Positions 48,887 through 57,504 of a stretch of 64,000 bases of DNA are shown piece after piece. The stretch comes from Cellulomonas palmilytica (GTDB lineage: Bacteria; Actinomycetota; Actinomycetes; Actinomycetales; Cellulomonadaceae), in the NCBI RefSeq assembly GCF_021590045.1, contig NZ_CP062221.1:2914001-2978000 (forward strand), written 5' to 3'. Positions within the stretch are counted from its first letter, which is position 1. Every line of letters begins with the position of its first letter. The notes beneath the pieces are model-generated. The model did not search any database and was not told the origin of the DNA. It saw nothing but the letters and a program-made list of their open reading frames with translations. Both the position numbers and the translations under genes were made by a program.

Positions 48887-49387
48887 TCAGCCGACGCGGT
48901 GCAGCCAGCGCACGGGCGCGCCAGCGCCCGCGTAGCGGAACGGCTCGAGCTCGTCGTCCCACGCCTGGCCGAGCGCGAGGTCGAGCTCGGCGCGCAGCCG
49001 CGCCGGGTCGCCCGCGTGCTCGAGCGCGGCGCGGATGCGGTCCTCGGGGACGACGACGTTGCCGTGCACGTCGGTCTGCGCGTGGAAGATGCCGAGGTCG
49101 GGCGTGTGGCTCCAGCGCGAGCCGTCGGTGCCGTGGCTCGCCTCCTCGGTCACCTCGTACCGCAGGTGGGCCCAGCCGCGCAGGGCGGACGCCAGCCGCG
49201 CGCCCGTCCCGGGCACGCCCTGCCACGAGTGCTCGGCGCGGTAGAACGCGGGGCCGGCCGGCTGCTCCGTCCAGTCCAGCGAGACGCGCTGACCCAGCAC
49301 GTTGCCCGCCGCCCACTCGATGTGCGGGCACAGCGCACGCGGTGCCGAGTGCACGAAAAGCACACCGCGGGTGATCGCACCTGCCAT
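48887..49387 (-). CDS. DUF3145 family protein, 166 aa
   Basis: The sequence TRGVLFVHSAPRALCPHIEWAAGNVLG is the family signature, followed by WTEQPAGPAFYRAEHSW, LRYEVTEEAS and HTPDLGIFHAQTDVHGNVVVPEDRI. DUF3145 proteins are conserved in actinobacteria next to fab genes; their function is unknown. I chose the ATG at 49387 (MAGAITRGV) because GGAGG lies at a proper distance; ATGs at 49399 and 49426 are also in frame. Confidence 0.9.
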   Translation of the reverse strand: MAGAITRGVLFVHSAPRALCPHIEWAAGNVLGQRVSLDWTEQPAGPAFYRAEHSWQGVPGTGARLASALRGWAHLRYEVTEEASHGTDGSRWSHTPDLGIFHAQTDVHGNVVVPEDRIRAALEHAGDPARLRAELDLALGQAWDDELEPFRYAGAGAPVRWLHRVG

Positions 49388-49687
49388 GTCGTCCTCCATC
49401 AGCGGCTCGAGGTTCGCCTTCCCCAACGACCTCGTGACTGCTGCGGAGCACCCGTGGAGCGCGCGCGGCGTACGGGCTCAGGATGCACGACGAGGCGAGG
49501 TGACGCCAAGCGGAACCGCCGCGCGTCGCCCGGATGCGTGAACACGGGCGTTCACCGACGCAACCGCTCGGCATTTGACAGGCTCGCCCCCGCTGGACTT
49601 CACTCGGGGCCGGGCCGCGCGATATGTCCGGCCCCGGCCGGCGTCCGCCGGCCACGCGGCACCGAGCCGCCTGACGAGAGGTCGACG
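49388..49687. promoter_or_regulatory. promoter region and start of met leader
   Basis: No gene is seen in this stretch. TTGACA at 49575-49580 is the best -35 box in the window; TTCACT at 49599-49604 is a weak -10 at 18 bp. A GC-rich inverted repeat GGCCGGGC...GTCCGGCCCCGGCC lies downstream (about 49612-49641). No SAM riboswitch consensus was found. Promoters for the DUF3145 gene (minus strand) must be here as well. Confidence 0.4.
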
Positions 49688-49786
49688 ATGCGCACGTGGA
49701 CGACGGGCACCTGCACGGCTGAGCCTTCGGGCGCGGCCGTGATGTGTCCGTGCACCGCGCACCGTCGAATGCCCGCGTCCTGCTGA
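49688..49786 (+). CDS. candidate leader peptide of the methionine importer operon, 32 aa
   Basis: An ATG with GAGAGG six bases upstream opens a 32-codon frame with Cys at 9, 20, 22 and 32 (the last codon); its end reads MCPCTAHRRMPASC. It lies in the long leader of metQNI, followed by two hairpins. In actinobacteria short Cys- or Arg-rich leader peptides precede sulfur assimilation genes and act by attenuation. Here Cys or Met supply could be sensed by ribosome stalling. The peptide is shorter than standard gene callers report. It is inferred, not proven. Confidence 0.5.
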   Translation: MRTWTTGTCTAEPSGAAVMCPCTAHRRMPASC

Positions 49787-49846
49787 GCCGCGTCGGGTCG
49801 CACGTCCGACCGGTGCCGCAGGGCACCTGACGACGTCCCCAACCTC

Positions 49847-49950
49847 GCCGCCCCGCTCCTGCTCCGGAGCGGCGGCCTGCGGCACGTCGGCGCACACTGG
49901 CCGCACGACGACCTGACGCCTCCGCACCGCCGCCGCGACCCCGCGGCGGC
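49847..49950 (+). promoter_or_regulatory. two hairpins in the met leader
   Basis: The first (49847-49876) pairs CCGCTCC with GGAGCGG plus an outer GCCG/CGGC. The second (49929-49950) is a perfect 9-bp stem GCCGCCGCG / CGCGGCGGC with a 4-nt loop. Both lie between the small leader ORF and metQ and could be the terminator and anti-terminator of an attenuator. Confidence 0.45.
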
Positions 49951-50073
49951 ACCGTCCCACGGCTCTGCTCCTCGGCATCGCCCGCCGCACGCCTCGTCGG
50001 CGGCACCGCCCCGCAGCACTTGCCCCGCCCGTCCCACGGCACACCCGTACCGGCCGACCCACGGAGACCCACC

Positions 50074-51069
50074 ATGTCCGACAGCACCTCCCCGACTCCC
50101 CCGTCCGACGGCGCGCCCGTCCTCCCCCCGAAGGCGCGCTCGTCCCGGCGCGGCCTGGCCGCCGGCCTCGTCGTCGCCGCGCTCGTCGTGGTCGGCGTCG
50201 TGGTCGCCCTCCTCGTCAACCGCGGCTCCGACGAGCCCTCCGCCGGGTCGGCGGGCTCGTCGGCGTCCGACGGTGCGAGGGTCGTGCGCCTCGGGACCAC
50301 CGAGATCGCGCAGCCGCACTGGCAGATCCTCAAGGACCTGGCCGCGCAGGAGGGGATCGACCTCGAGCTCGTGGGCTTCTCGGAGTACACGCAGCCGAAC
50401 CCGGCGCTCGCCGACGGCGAGATCGACCTCAACGCGTTCCAGCACCTGCTCTACCTCGCGGACCACAACAACAACACGGGCGACGACCTGCAGCCGATCG
50501 GCTCGACGCTGATCGTGCCGCTGCCGCTGTACTCGGAGAAGCACGACTCGGTCGAGGAGTTCACCAAGGGCGAGCAGGTGGCGATCCCGAACGACGCGAC
50601 CAACCAGGCGCGCGCGCTGTTCGTCCTCGAGTCGGCAGGGCTCGTGACGTTCACGGGCGACCCGTCGGTGCCCACGCCGGACGACGTCGACACCGACGCG
50701 TCCACGGTCGTCGTGCGGCCCGTCGAGGCGTCGCAGACGGCAGGCCTGATCGGCGACCCCGACATCGCGGGCGTCGTCGTGAACAACAACTTCGCGACCG
50801 ACGCGGGCTTCGACCTGGACGGCTACGTCTACGCCGACGACCCGTCGTCCGAGGGCGCGAAGCCGTACATCAACGTGTTCGTCGCGCGGCCCGACGAGGT
50901 CGACGACCCGGTGTACCAGCGGATCGTCGAGCTGTACCACGACCCGTCGGTGCTCGAGTCGGTCGTCGAGTCCTCGGGCGGCACCGCGGTGATCGTCGAG
51001 GGCTACGACGCGGCCGCGCTGCAGGAGATCCTCGCCACGACGCAGGAGAACCTGCAGGCCACGAGCTGA
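50074..51069 (+). CDS. metQ: methionine ABC transporter substrate-binding protein, membrane-anchored
   Basis: The NLPA/MetQ domain (residues about 70-331) is clear: VVRLGTTEIAQPHWQILKDL, VGFSEYTQPNPALADGEIDLNAFQH, PLPLYSEKHDSVEEF, VAIPNDATNQARAL and VVVNNNFATDAG. Unusually there is no lipobox Cys; instead residues 27-48 form a membrane helix (GLAAGLVVAALVVVGVVVALLV) after a Pro/Ser-rich cytoplasmic start, so the protein is anchored by an uncleaved segment. It binds L-methionine (or an analogue) outside the cell and hands it to MetI. The ATG at 50074 is preceded by GGAGA. Confidence 0.92.
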   Translation: MSDSTSPTPPSDGAPVLPPKARSSRRGLAAGLVVAALVVVGVVVALLVNRGSDEPSAGSAGSSASDGARVVRLGTTEIAQPHWQILKDLAAQEGIDLELVGFSEYTQPNPALADGEIDLNAFQHLLYLADHNNNTGDDLQPIGSTLIVPLPLYSEKHDSVEEFTKGEQVAIPNDATNQARALFVLESAGLVTFTGDPSVPTPDDVDTDASTVVVRPVEASQTAGLIGDPDIAGVVVNNNFATDAGFDLDGYVYADDPSSEGAKPYINVFVARPDEVDDPVYQRIVELYHDPSVLESVVESSGGTAVIVEGYDAAALQEILATTQENLQATS

Positions 51070-51074
51070 TCCCC

Positions 51075-51111
51075 GTCGTCGTGCCGTCCCGGTCCGGGGC
51101 GGCACGACGAC
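51075..51111 (+). terminator. hairpin between metQ and metN
   Basis: GTCGTCGTGCCG pairs with CGGCACGACGAC over 12 bp, with an additional CCC/GGG pairing inside. It starts 5 bp after the metQ stop, within the operon. It may lower metN-metI expression relative to the binding protein. Confidence 0.6.
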
Positions 51112-51138
51112 GTCCACCCCTCCTGCCGGGAAGGCACC

Positions 51139-52158
51139 ATGTCCCCCATCATCGAGATCGACGACGTCACGAAGGTCTTCGACTCGCCGGCCGGGCCGGT
51201 GCGCGCGGTCGACGGCATCTCGCTGGACGTCGAGCGTGGCGAGGTGTTCGGCGTCATCGGCTACTCGGGCGCCGGCAAGAGCACGCTCGTACGGCTCATC
51301 AACGGCCTCGAGCGCGCCACGTCCGGACGCCTGGTCGTGGACGGCGACGACGTCACGCGCCTCTCCGAGCGCCAGCTCGAGCTCAAGCGCCGGCACATCG
51401 GCATGATCTTCCAGCAGTTCAACCTGTTCTCCTCGCGCACCGTCGCGGGCAACGTCGCGTTCCCGCTCAAGGTCGCGGGGTGGCCCAAGGCGGACCGGGA
51501 CCGCCGGATCGCCGAGCTGCTGGACTTCGTCGGGCTGCTGCCGCGCGCGCACGACCACCCGAGCCGGCTCTCGGGCGGGCAGAAGCAGCGGGTCGGCATC
51601 GCGCGTGCGCTCGCGGCGCAGCCGTCGATCCTGCTGGCCGACGAGTGCACGAGCGCGCTCGACCCCGAGACGACGCAGGACGTGCTGCGCCTGCTGCGCA
51701 AGGTGAACACCGAGCTGGGCGTGACGATCGTCGTGATCACGCACGAGCTCGACGTGGTCCGCTCGATCGCCGACCGGGTCGCGGTGCTCGAGCACGGCAA
51801 GGTCGCCGAGCTCGGCTCGGTGTTCGACGTGTTCGCCGCGCCGCGCGCGGACATCACGCGCCGGTTCGTCTCGACCGTCCTGCACGACCGGCCCCGCGAG
51901 GGCGACCTGGCGCGGCTGCGGCGGCACCACGACGGCCGCATCGTCACCGCGGACGTGCGTGACGGCAGCCGGCTGGGTCAGGTCCTCGGGTCGGCGAACG
52001 GCCTCGGGGTGAGCTTCGAGATCGTGTACGGCGGGATCGGCACGCTGCAGGACCGCTCGTTCGGCTCGCTCACGCTGTCGCTCGCGGGACCCGGGGACGC
52101 GGTGGACACGCTCGTCGCCCGGCTGCGCGAGGTCACGGACGTCCAGGAGGCGCGATGA
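51139..52158 (+). CDS. metN: methionine ABC transporter ATP-binding protein
   Basis: The 339-residue protein has Walker A GYSGAGKST (residues 41-49, Lys47), Q-loop FQQFNLFSSRTV, signature RLSGGQKQRVGIARAL, Walker B ILLADECTSALDPET and H-loop ITHEL. Residues about 265-339 are the NIL regulatory domain, which in E. coli MetN binds methionine and inhibits transport. GGGAAGG precedes the ATG. Its stop overlaps metI (ATGA). Confidence 0.96.
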   Translation: MSPIIEIDDVTKVFDSPAGPVRAVDGISLDVERGEVFGVIGYSGAGKSTLVRLINGLERATSGRLVVDGDDVTRLSERQLELKRRHIGMIFQQFNLFSSRTVAGNVAFPLKVAGWPKADRDRRIAELLDFVGLLPRAHDHPSRLSGGQKQRVGIARALAAQPSILLADECTSALDPETTQDVLRLLRKVNTELGVTIVVITHELDVVRSIADRVAVLEHGKVAELGSVFDVFAAPRADITRRFVSTVLHDRPREGDLARLRRHHDGRIVTADVRDGSRLGQVLGSANGLGVSFEIVYGGIGTLQDRSFGSLTLSLAGPGDAVDTLVARLREVTDVQEAR

Positions 52159-52841
52159 TCCCCGTCCCCCGTGCCGACCACGGCTTCGACTGGTCGTTCC
52201 ACGGTCCCAAGCTCGTCGAGTCGTTCGGCGAGACCCTCTACATGGTGGGCGCGACGCTCCTCATCGGCGGCGCGCTGGGCCTGGTGCTCGGGCTCGCGCT
52301 GTACACGACGAGGCGCGGCGGGCTGCTCGGCAACCGCGGCGTGTTCGCGGGTCTCAACCTCGTGGTGAACGTGTTCCGGCCGATCCCGTTCCTCATCCTG
52401 CTGATGGTGATCGCGCCGGTCACGGTGTTCCTGCTGGGCACGCGGCTCGGCAGCTCGGCGATGGTCGTCGCGATGTCGTTCGCGGCGACGTTCGGCGTCT
52501 CGCGCATCGTCGAGCAGAACCTCGTCGCGATCGACCCGGGCATCATCGAGGCGGCCCGCGCGACGGGTGCGAGCCGGTGGCGCATCATCACGACGCTCCT
52601 GGTGCCCGAGGCGCTCGGCCCGCTGATCCTCGGGTACACGTTCGTCTTCGTCGCGGTCGTCGACATGTCCGCGCTCGCGAGCATCATCGACGGCGGCGGG
52701 CTCGGCGCGTTCGCGCTCGACTACGGCTACAAGCGCTGGAACTTCGCGGTCGTGTGGGTCACGGTCGTCGTGATCATCCTGCTGGTGCAGGCCGCGCAGG
52801 CGCTGGGGAACTACCTGTCGCGTCGCGTGATGCACCGCTGA
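52155..52841 (+). CDS. metI: methionine ABC transporter permease
   Basis: The 228-residue protein has five membrane segments and the EAA coupling loop EAARATGASRWRIITTLLVPEALG in parts. Other conserved points are ESFGETLYMVGATLLIGGALG and SIIDGGGLGAFALDYGY. It overlaps metN by 4 bp (ATGA). It forms the membrane channel of the MetNIQ importer. Confidence 0.95.
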   Translation: MIPVPRADHGFDWSFHGPKLVESFGETLYMVGATLLIGGALGLVLGLALYTTRRGGLLGNRGVFAGLNLVVNVFRPIPFLILLMVIAPVTVFLLGTRLGSSAMVVAMSFAATFGVSRIVEQNLVAIDPGIIEAARATGASRWRIITTLLVPEALGPLILGYTFVFVAVVDMSALASIIDGGGLGAFALDYGYKRWNFAVVWVTVVVIILLVQAAQALGNYLSRRVMHR

Positions 52842-52850
52842 GGTGCGGGC

Positions 52851-52875
52851 GGGCGCGACGACGACCGTCGCGCCC
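52851..52875. terminator. terminator hairpin after metI
   Basis: A 9-bp stem GGGCGCGAC / GTCGCGCCC with a 7-nt loop lies 9 bp after the metI stop, between it and the convergent def gene. Confidence 0.6.
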
Positions 52876-52899
52876 GTCCCCCTCGGACGTGCGGTCCGG

Positions 52900-53388
52900 T
52901 CAGAGCTGCTCGCGGATCGCGCGCATGGCCTTCTTGCGCACGGACCGCTCGAGGCGGTCGAGGTAGAGCATGCCGTCGAGGTGGTCGACCTCGTGCTGCA
53001 GGCAACGCGCCATGAGCTCGGTGCCCTCGACGACGACCTCCTTGCCGTCGAGGTCGTGCCCGACGACGCGCGCGTACCAGGCGCGGCGCGTCGGGTACCA
53101 GAGGCCGGGCACCGACAGGCAGCCCTCGTCGCCGTCCTGGTACTCGTCCTCGGACAGCTCGACGATCGTCGGGTTGAGGACGTAGCCGATCTCGTCGTCG
53201 ATGTTCCAGGAGAACGCGCGCAGGCCGACGCCGATCTGGTTCGCGGCGAGCCCGGCGCGGCCGTCCTCGTCGACGGTCTCGAGCAGGTCCTCGACGAGGG
53301 ACCGGACGCGGTCGTCGATCGTGGTGATCGGGTCGCACGGGGTGCGCAGCACGGGGTCGCCGACGGTCCGGATCTCTCGCATCGCCAT
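52900..53388 (-). CDS. def: peptide deformylase
   Basis: Def removes the formyl group from N-terminal Met. The three motifs are intact: [17 protein letters not shown] with metal-binding Cys90, and QHEVDHLDG with His132, Glu133 and His136, the same numbering as E. coli PDF. I chose ATG 53388 ([11 protein letters not shown]) since GGGAGG is 9 bases upstream; ATGs at 53382 and 53397 are also in frame. The length of 162 residues is normal. Confidence 0.95.
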   Translation of the reverse strand: MAMREIRTVGDPVLRTPCDPITTIDDRVRSLVEDLLETVDEDGRAGLAANQIGVGLRAFSWNIDDEIGYVLNPTIVELSEDEYQDGDEGCLSVPGLWYPTRRAWYARVVGHDLDGKEVVVEGTELMARCLQHEVDHLDGMLYLDRLERSVRKKAMRAIREQL

Positions 53389-53506
53389 GCGGAGCATCCT
53401 CCCATGCCTCCCGCGTGGACTCTCGCGCGGCCCGCTCGCTCGCGCGTGTGACTCGACAGACACCCTCTCGGCCCGTCCGGTCCGCTCGACATGCGTAGAC
53501 TTCTGT

Positions 53507-53520
53507 ACTGACCGGTCAGT
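53507..53520. promoter_or_regulatory. perfect 14-bp palindrome, likely TetR operator
   Basis: ACTGACCGGTCAGT lies 14 bp before the ATG of the ABC-like gene. A TAGACT hexamer at 53496-53501 is a good -10, so the palindrome covers the expected transcription start. The TGACCGGTCA core is a common TetR-family operator. The TetR gene at 56852, at the end of this group, is the natural candidate to bind it. Confidence 0.7.
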
Positions 53521-53534
53521 CAGGAGAGGAACGC

Positions 53535-54320
53535 ATGGTCCCGCAGACAACCGCCCACCGCGCCACCCCGACGGGGTCGAGCGACCCGACCGCGCACCCG
53601 AACCCCGCGCCGGCACCGGCCGCCGTCGTCGCACGCGGGCTCGCGCTGCACGGCGAGCGCGGCGTGGTCTACGGACCGGTCGACCTCGACGTCCCCGCGG
53701 ACGGGCTCACCGTCGTGCAGGGCCCGCAGGGCGCCGGGCGCTCCAGCCTGCTGCTGACCCTCGCGGGCCGGATGGTCCCGGACACCGGCTCGTCGCTCAC
53801 GGTGCTGGGCCGCTCGCTCCCCCGCGAGCGCGACCGCGTCCAGCGCGAGGCCGCCGTCGCCGGGTTCGCCGGCATCGACGAGCTCGACGACAGCGTGACG
53901 GTCGGCGAGGTCGTCCGCGAGCGCCTCGCGTGGCTCGCGCCCTGGTACCGGAGGGTCCCGCGCGTGGACCAGCGCACGTTCACGACGCTCGCGCGGCCGG
54001 TGTTCGGCGAGCGCCCGCTGCCGCGCGTGACGAGCGTCGTGTGGGACCTCGACGAGGTCGACACGCTCCTGCTGCGCGTGACGCTCGCGATGGCGCAGCG
54101 CCCGCGCCTGCTCGTCGTCGACGACGTGGACCAGGTCCACGACACCACGCGCCGCGCGACCCTCTGGTCCCGCCTGGAGGCGATCGCGGAGGCCGGGACG
54201 ACCGTCGTCGCGTCCGTCGCGTCGCTCGACGAGGTCGCCCGCACCGCCTGGCGCACCCCTGTCACGCGCGTGACCCTCGCGACCGGCCCGCACGCCGTCC
54301 CCGCGACCGACGCGGCCTGA
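53535..54320 (+). CDS. degenerate ABC-type ATP-binding protein
   Basis: The 261-residue protein has an ABC-ATPase outline: [21 protein letters not shown] in place of Walker A, and RLLVVDDVD in place of Walker B. The Walker A Lys is Arg (Arg69), no LSGGQ signature is present (the region reads [15 protein letters not shown]), and the catalytic Glu is Asp197. It may therefore bind nucleotide weakly or not at all. It precedes a YhgE/Pip membrane protein and is probably its partner. GGAGAGG lies before the ATG. The first 30 residues are Pro/Ala-rich. Confidence 0.75.
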   Translation: MVPQTTAHRATPTGSSDPTAHPNPAPAPAAVVARGLALHGERGVVYGPVDLDVPADGLTVVQGPQGAGRSSLLLTLAGRMVPDTGSSLTVLGRSLPRERDRVQREAAVAGFAGIDELDDSVTVGEVVRERLAWLAPWYRRVPRVDQRTFTTLARPVFGERPLPRVTSVVWDLDEVDTLLLRVTLAMAQRPRLLVVDDVDQVHDTTRRATLWSRLEAIAEAGTTVVASVASLDEVARTAWRTPVTRVTLATGPHAVPATDAA

Positions 54321-54363
54321 CCGGCCGCACCCGAAGACCCCGATGCCCCACCCAAGGACTGCC

Positions 54364-56787
54364 ATGCCTGCGCTCACCACGACCGGCACCGAGCTGCGCC
54401 GGTTCCGCCGCGGACGCCTGCCGCGCCTCGCGGTCGCCGCGATGATCCTCGTCCCCCTGCTGTACGGCGCGCTGTACCTGTGGGCGTTCTGGGACCCGAC
54501 CGGCAACCTCGACCGGCTGCCCGTGGCGCTCGTGAACGCCGACGCGGGCACGCAGGTCGACGGCGCACCGCTGCGCGCGGGCGACGAGGTCACCGACGCG
54601 CTCACGGCGTCCGGCGACCTGGACTGGCGCGTCACGGACGCGCAGGACGCCGCCTCCGGCGTCGAGGACGGCACGTACTACTTCGCGGTGACGCTCCCCG
54701 AGGACTTCTCGCAGGACGTGGCCTCCGCGTCGGGCGACGAGCCGACGAGCGCGCGCATCCTCGTGACGTACGACGACGCGAACTCCTTCCTCGCGTCCAC
54801 ACTGGGCCGCAGCGCCATGACGCAGGTCGAGGCCGCGGTGTCGGCGTCGATCGGCGAGCGGGTGACCGAGCGCGTGCTCGTCGGGCTCGGCGCGGCGCGC
54901 GACGGCTTCGCGCAGGCGTCGGACGGCGCGCTCACGCTGCGCGCGGCGGCGGGCGACCTGGGCGACGGCGCGACGCGGGTCGCGGACGGCGCACGCGACG
55001 CGGCCGACGGCGCGCAGGCGCTCGCCGAGGGTGCGGGCACGCTCGACGCCGGGGCGGCGCGGCTCGCGTCGGGCACGACCACGCTCGCCGACGGCACGAC
55101 GAGCGCCGCTCGGGGCGCGAGCGACGCGGCCACGGGCGCCGCGGACCTCGCGGCCGGGCTCGGCACGCTCGACGACGGCGCCGGCCGGCTCGCGCAGGGC
55201 GCGCAGGACGCGGCCGACGGCGCAGCGTCGCTCGCCGACGGGGCGACGACCCTCGCCGGCTCGGCGCGGACGGCCGCCGACGGCGCGGCGCGCATCGACA
55301 CGGGCGCCGGCGCCCTCGCCACCGGGCTGGCCTCCGCCGCGTCGGGCGCCGCGGACCTGCGCGACGGCACAGTGGCGCTCGCCGCGGGCGTGGACGCGCT
55401 CGACGACCGGCTCTCCCCGCTCGTCGCGGCCGTCCCGTCCCTGCGCAGCGGCATCGGGCAGGTCGCGGGCTATCTCACGGCGCGCGCGCAGGCGGGCGAC
55501 GCCACGGCGGCCGAGCTCCTGGCGGCGCTGTCCGAGCAGTCCGGCATGCTCCCCTCCGACGACGACCTCGCGGAGCTCGCCGACGGGCTCGCAGCCCTGT
55601 CCGAGGGCGCGACGAGCGTGGCGACCGGCGCGGACGACCTGTCCGGCGGTGTCGCGGCGCTGTCCTCCGGGGCCCAGGACCTCACCGCCGGCACGAGCGA
55701 CCTCGCCGCGGGGCTCGACCGTCTGGCGACCGGTGCCGGCGCGCTCGCCACCGGTGCGTCGTCGCTGTCCGCGGGCGTCGACACGCTCGCCGACGGCTCC
55801 GGGACGCTCGCCGAGGGCACGACGAGCGCGGCCTCGGGCGCGGGCACGCTCGCGGACGGCACCGCGCGGCTCGTCGACGGCCTCACGCAGCTGCGCTCGG
55901 GCTCCGCGAGCGTCGCGTCGGGTGCGGGCGAGCTCGCCGCGGGGACCGGCACGCTCGCCACGGGTGCGGGCACGCTCGCTGGCGGCACCGCGACGCTCGC
56001 GGACGGCGCAGGTCAGGTCGCCGACGGGTCCGGTCTGCTCGCGGACGGTGCCGGGCAGCTGGCCGAGGGCCTCACCGGCGGTGAGGAGGCGATCCCGGAG
56101 GGCATCGCGACGCCGGAGCGGGCGAGCACCATCGCGTCCCCCGTGCACGTCGAGGAGAGCCACGTCAGCCAGGCCGAGGGCTTCGGCGAGGGGTTCGCGC
56201 CGTTCTTCCTGCCGCTCGCGCTGTTCGTCGGCGCCCTCATCACGTGGCTGCTGCTGCGCCCGCTGCCCACGCGCGCGCTCGCCACGCCCGCCTCGGGCGG
56301 CCGCGTGACGCTCGCCGGCTACCTGCCCGCGCTCGCGCTCGGCGCCGCGCAGGTCGTCGTCATGCTCGGCGTGGTGCACCTCGGGCTCGGGCTGGACCTG
56401 AGCTCGGGGGTCGGCACGCTCGCGTTCACGATGCTCGTCGCCGCGACGTTCCTCGCGCTGCAGCAGATGCTCATGGCGGTGCTCGGCCCTGCGGCAGGCA
56501 AGGTCGCGATCCTCGCGCTGCTCATGCTGCAGCTCGCCTCGTCGGGCGGGACCTACCCGGTCGAGACGACTCCCGCGTTCTTCCGTGCGATCCACCCGCT
56601 GCTGCCCATGAGCTACGCGGTCACCGGCCTGCGCCAGGTCATCACGGGCCCGGTCGACGCCCGGTTCTGGGTGTCGGTCGTCGTGCTGGCGGGCGTGCTC
56701 GTCGGCTCGCTCACGATCACCGCGTGGCGCGCCGGGCGCCTGCGGACCTGGACGCTCGAGCGCCTCCACCCGGCGCTGTCGATCTGA
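54364..56787 (+). CDS. YhgE/Pip family membrane protein, 807 aa
   Basis: One N-terminal membrane helix (LAVAAMILVPLLYGALYLWAF) is followed by an extracellular region. Its first part is globular (VALVNADAGTQVDG, LPEDFSQDV, VTYDDANSFLAS). Residues about 200-590 are a 7-residue repeat of the type A-x-G-A-x-x-L, a long extended helix. Five or six C-terminal membrane helices follow (FFLPLALFVGALITWLLL, MSYAVTGLRQVI). This is the plan of YhgE/Pip/EsaA-like proteins, which act as phage receptors or secretion factors. AAGGA precedes the ATG at 54364; an ATG at 54343 is also in frame. Confidence 0.88.
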   Translation: MPALTTTGTELRRFRRGRLPRLAVAAMILVPLLYGALYLWAFWDPTGNLDRLPVALVNADAGTQVDGAPLRAGDEVTDALTASGDLDWRVTDAQDAASGVEDGTYYFAVTLPEDFSQDVASASGDEPTSARILVTYDDANSFLASTLGRSAMTQVEAAVSASIGERVTERVLVGLGAARDGFAQASDGALTLRAAAGDLGDGATRVADGARDAADGAQALAEGAGTLDAGAARLASGTTTLADGTTSAARGASDAATGAADLAAGLGTLDDGAGRLAQGAQDAADGAASLADGATTLAGSARTAADGAARIDTGAGALATGLASAASGAADLRDGTVALAAGVDALDDRLSPLVAAVPSLRSGIGQVAGYLTARAQAGDATAAELLAALSEQSGMLPSDDDLAELADGLAALSEGATSVATGADDLSGGVAALSSGAQDLTAGTSDLAAGLDRLATGAGALATGASSLSAGVDTLADGSGTLAEGTTSAASGAGTLADGTARLVDGLTQLRSGSASVASGAGELAAGTGTLATGAGTLAGGTATLADGAGQVADGSGLLADGAGQLAEGLTGGEEAIPEGIATPERASTIASPVHVEESHVSQAEGFGEGFAPFFLPLALFVGALITWLLLRPLPTRALATPASGGRVTLAGYLPALALGAAQVVVMLGVVHLGLGLDLSSGVGTLAFTMLVAATFLALQQMLMAVLGPAAGKVAILALLMLQLASSGGTYPVETTPAFFRAIHPLLPMSYAVTGLRQVITGPVDARFWVSVVVLAGVLVGSLTITAWRAGRLRTWTLERLHPALSI

Positions 56788-56851
56788 CGGCGGGTGCCCA
56801 GGTGAGCTGCGCGGGCAGGCGACGACGAGAGGCGGATTAGGGTTGCGCACC

Positions 56852-57388
56852 ATGACGGACACGCGGCGCCAGATCGTCGACGCCGCCCTCGCGCTCGTCG
56901 CGGACCGGGGCATCGGCGCGACGACGGTCGACGACATCGCCGCGGCCGCGGGTGTCGCCAAGGGCAGCGTCTTCTACAACTTCGGCTCGAAGTCGGGGCT
57001 GTTCGAGGCGATCATCGCCGAGGGCGTCTCACGGCTGACCGCCGCCCTGAAGTCGGCCGCCGAGGGGCTCACCGGTCGCGCCGCGGTCGAGTCGATGGTC
57101 GGGGCGCTGCTCGAGCAGGTGCGGGCGCACCCGGACTTCGCCAAGCTCGTCGTCGCCGAGTCGTTCCGGTCCGGCCGCGCGTGGCAGGAGTCGATCCGTC
57201 AGGTGCGCCAGGAGTCGATGGGGACGATCGCGGACGTCGTCGAGCGGGCGTGGCCCGAGCGCGACGCGTGGTTCACCGCCGCGGCCCTGTTCGGCGCGAC
57301 GCTCGTCGCGGGGCTCGAGTGGCTCGTGTTCCAGCCGGACCGCCCGATCGAGGACGTCCGGGACGCGGTCCTGGCGACGCTGTCCTGA
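56852..57388 (+). CDS. TetR family transcriptional regulator
   Basis: The N-terminal HTH is typical: RRQIVDAALALVADRGIGAT, TVDDIAAAAGVAKGSVFYNF, GSKSGLFEAI. The C-terminal ligand domain has FAKLVVAESFRSGRAWQESI. The length of 178 residues is normal. It is 64 bp downstream of the YhgE/Pip gene. It probably represses its own group through the palindrome at 53507-53520 and responds to an unknown ligand. Confidence 0.9.
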   Translation: MTDTRRQIVDAALALVADRGIGATTVDDIAAAAGVAKGSVFYNFGSKSGLFEAIIAEGVSRLTAALKSAAEGLTGRAAVESMVGALLEQVRAHPDFAKLVVAESFRSGRAWQESIRQVRQESMGTIADVVERAWPERDAWFTAAALFGATLVAGLEWLVFQPDRPIEDVRDAVLATLS

Positions 57389-57442
57389 CGCTGCACCCTG
57401 CCCCGACACCGGACACCCGGCGACCGGTCCGGGACATGACGA

Positions 57443-57468
57443 AGGGCCGGTGACGAGTCACCGGCCCT
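57443..57468. terminator. terminator hairpin between tetR and bldC
   Basis: A perfect 12-bp stem AGGGCCGGTGAC / GTCACCGGCCCT with a 2-nt centre lies between the two convergent genes. Confidence 0.75.
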
Positions 57469-57504
57469 AGCGCCTGACGTGCGTGCGGGACGCTCCCGCC
57501 GAGC

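Noticed and set aside
49388..50073. SAM riboswitch before metQNI
   Set aside because: None of the SAM-I or SAM-IV core sequences can be found on either strand; a peptide-based leader fits better.
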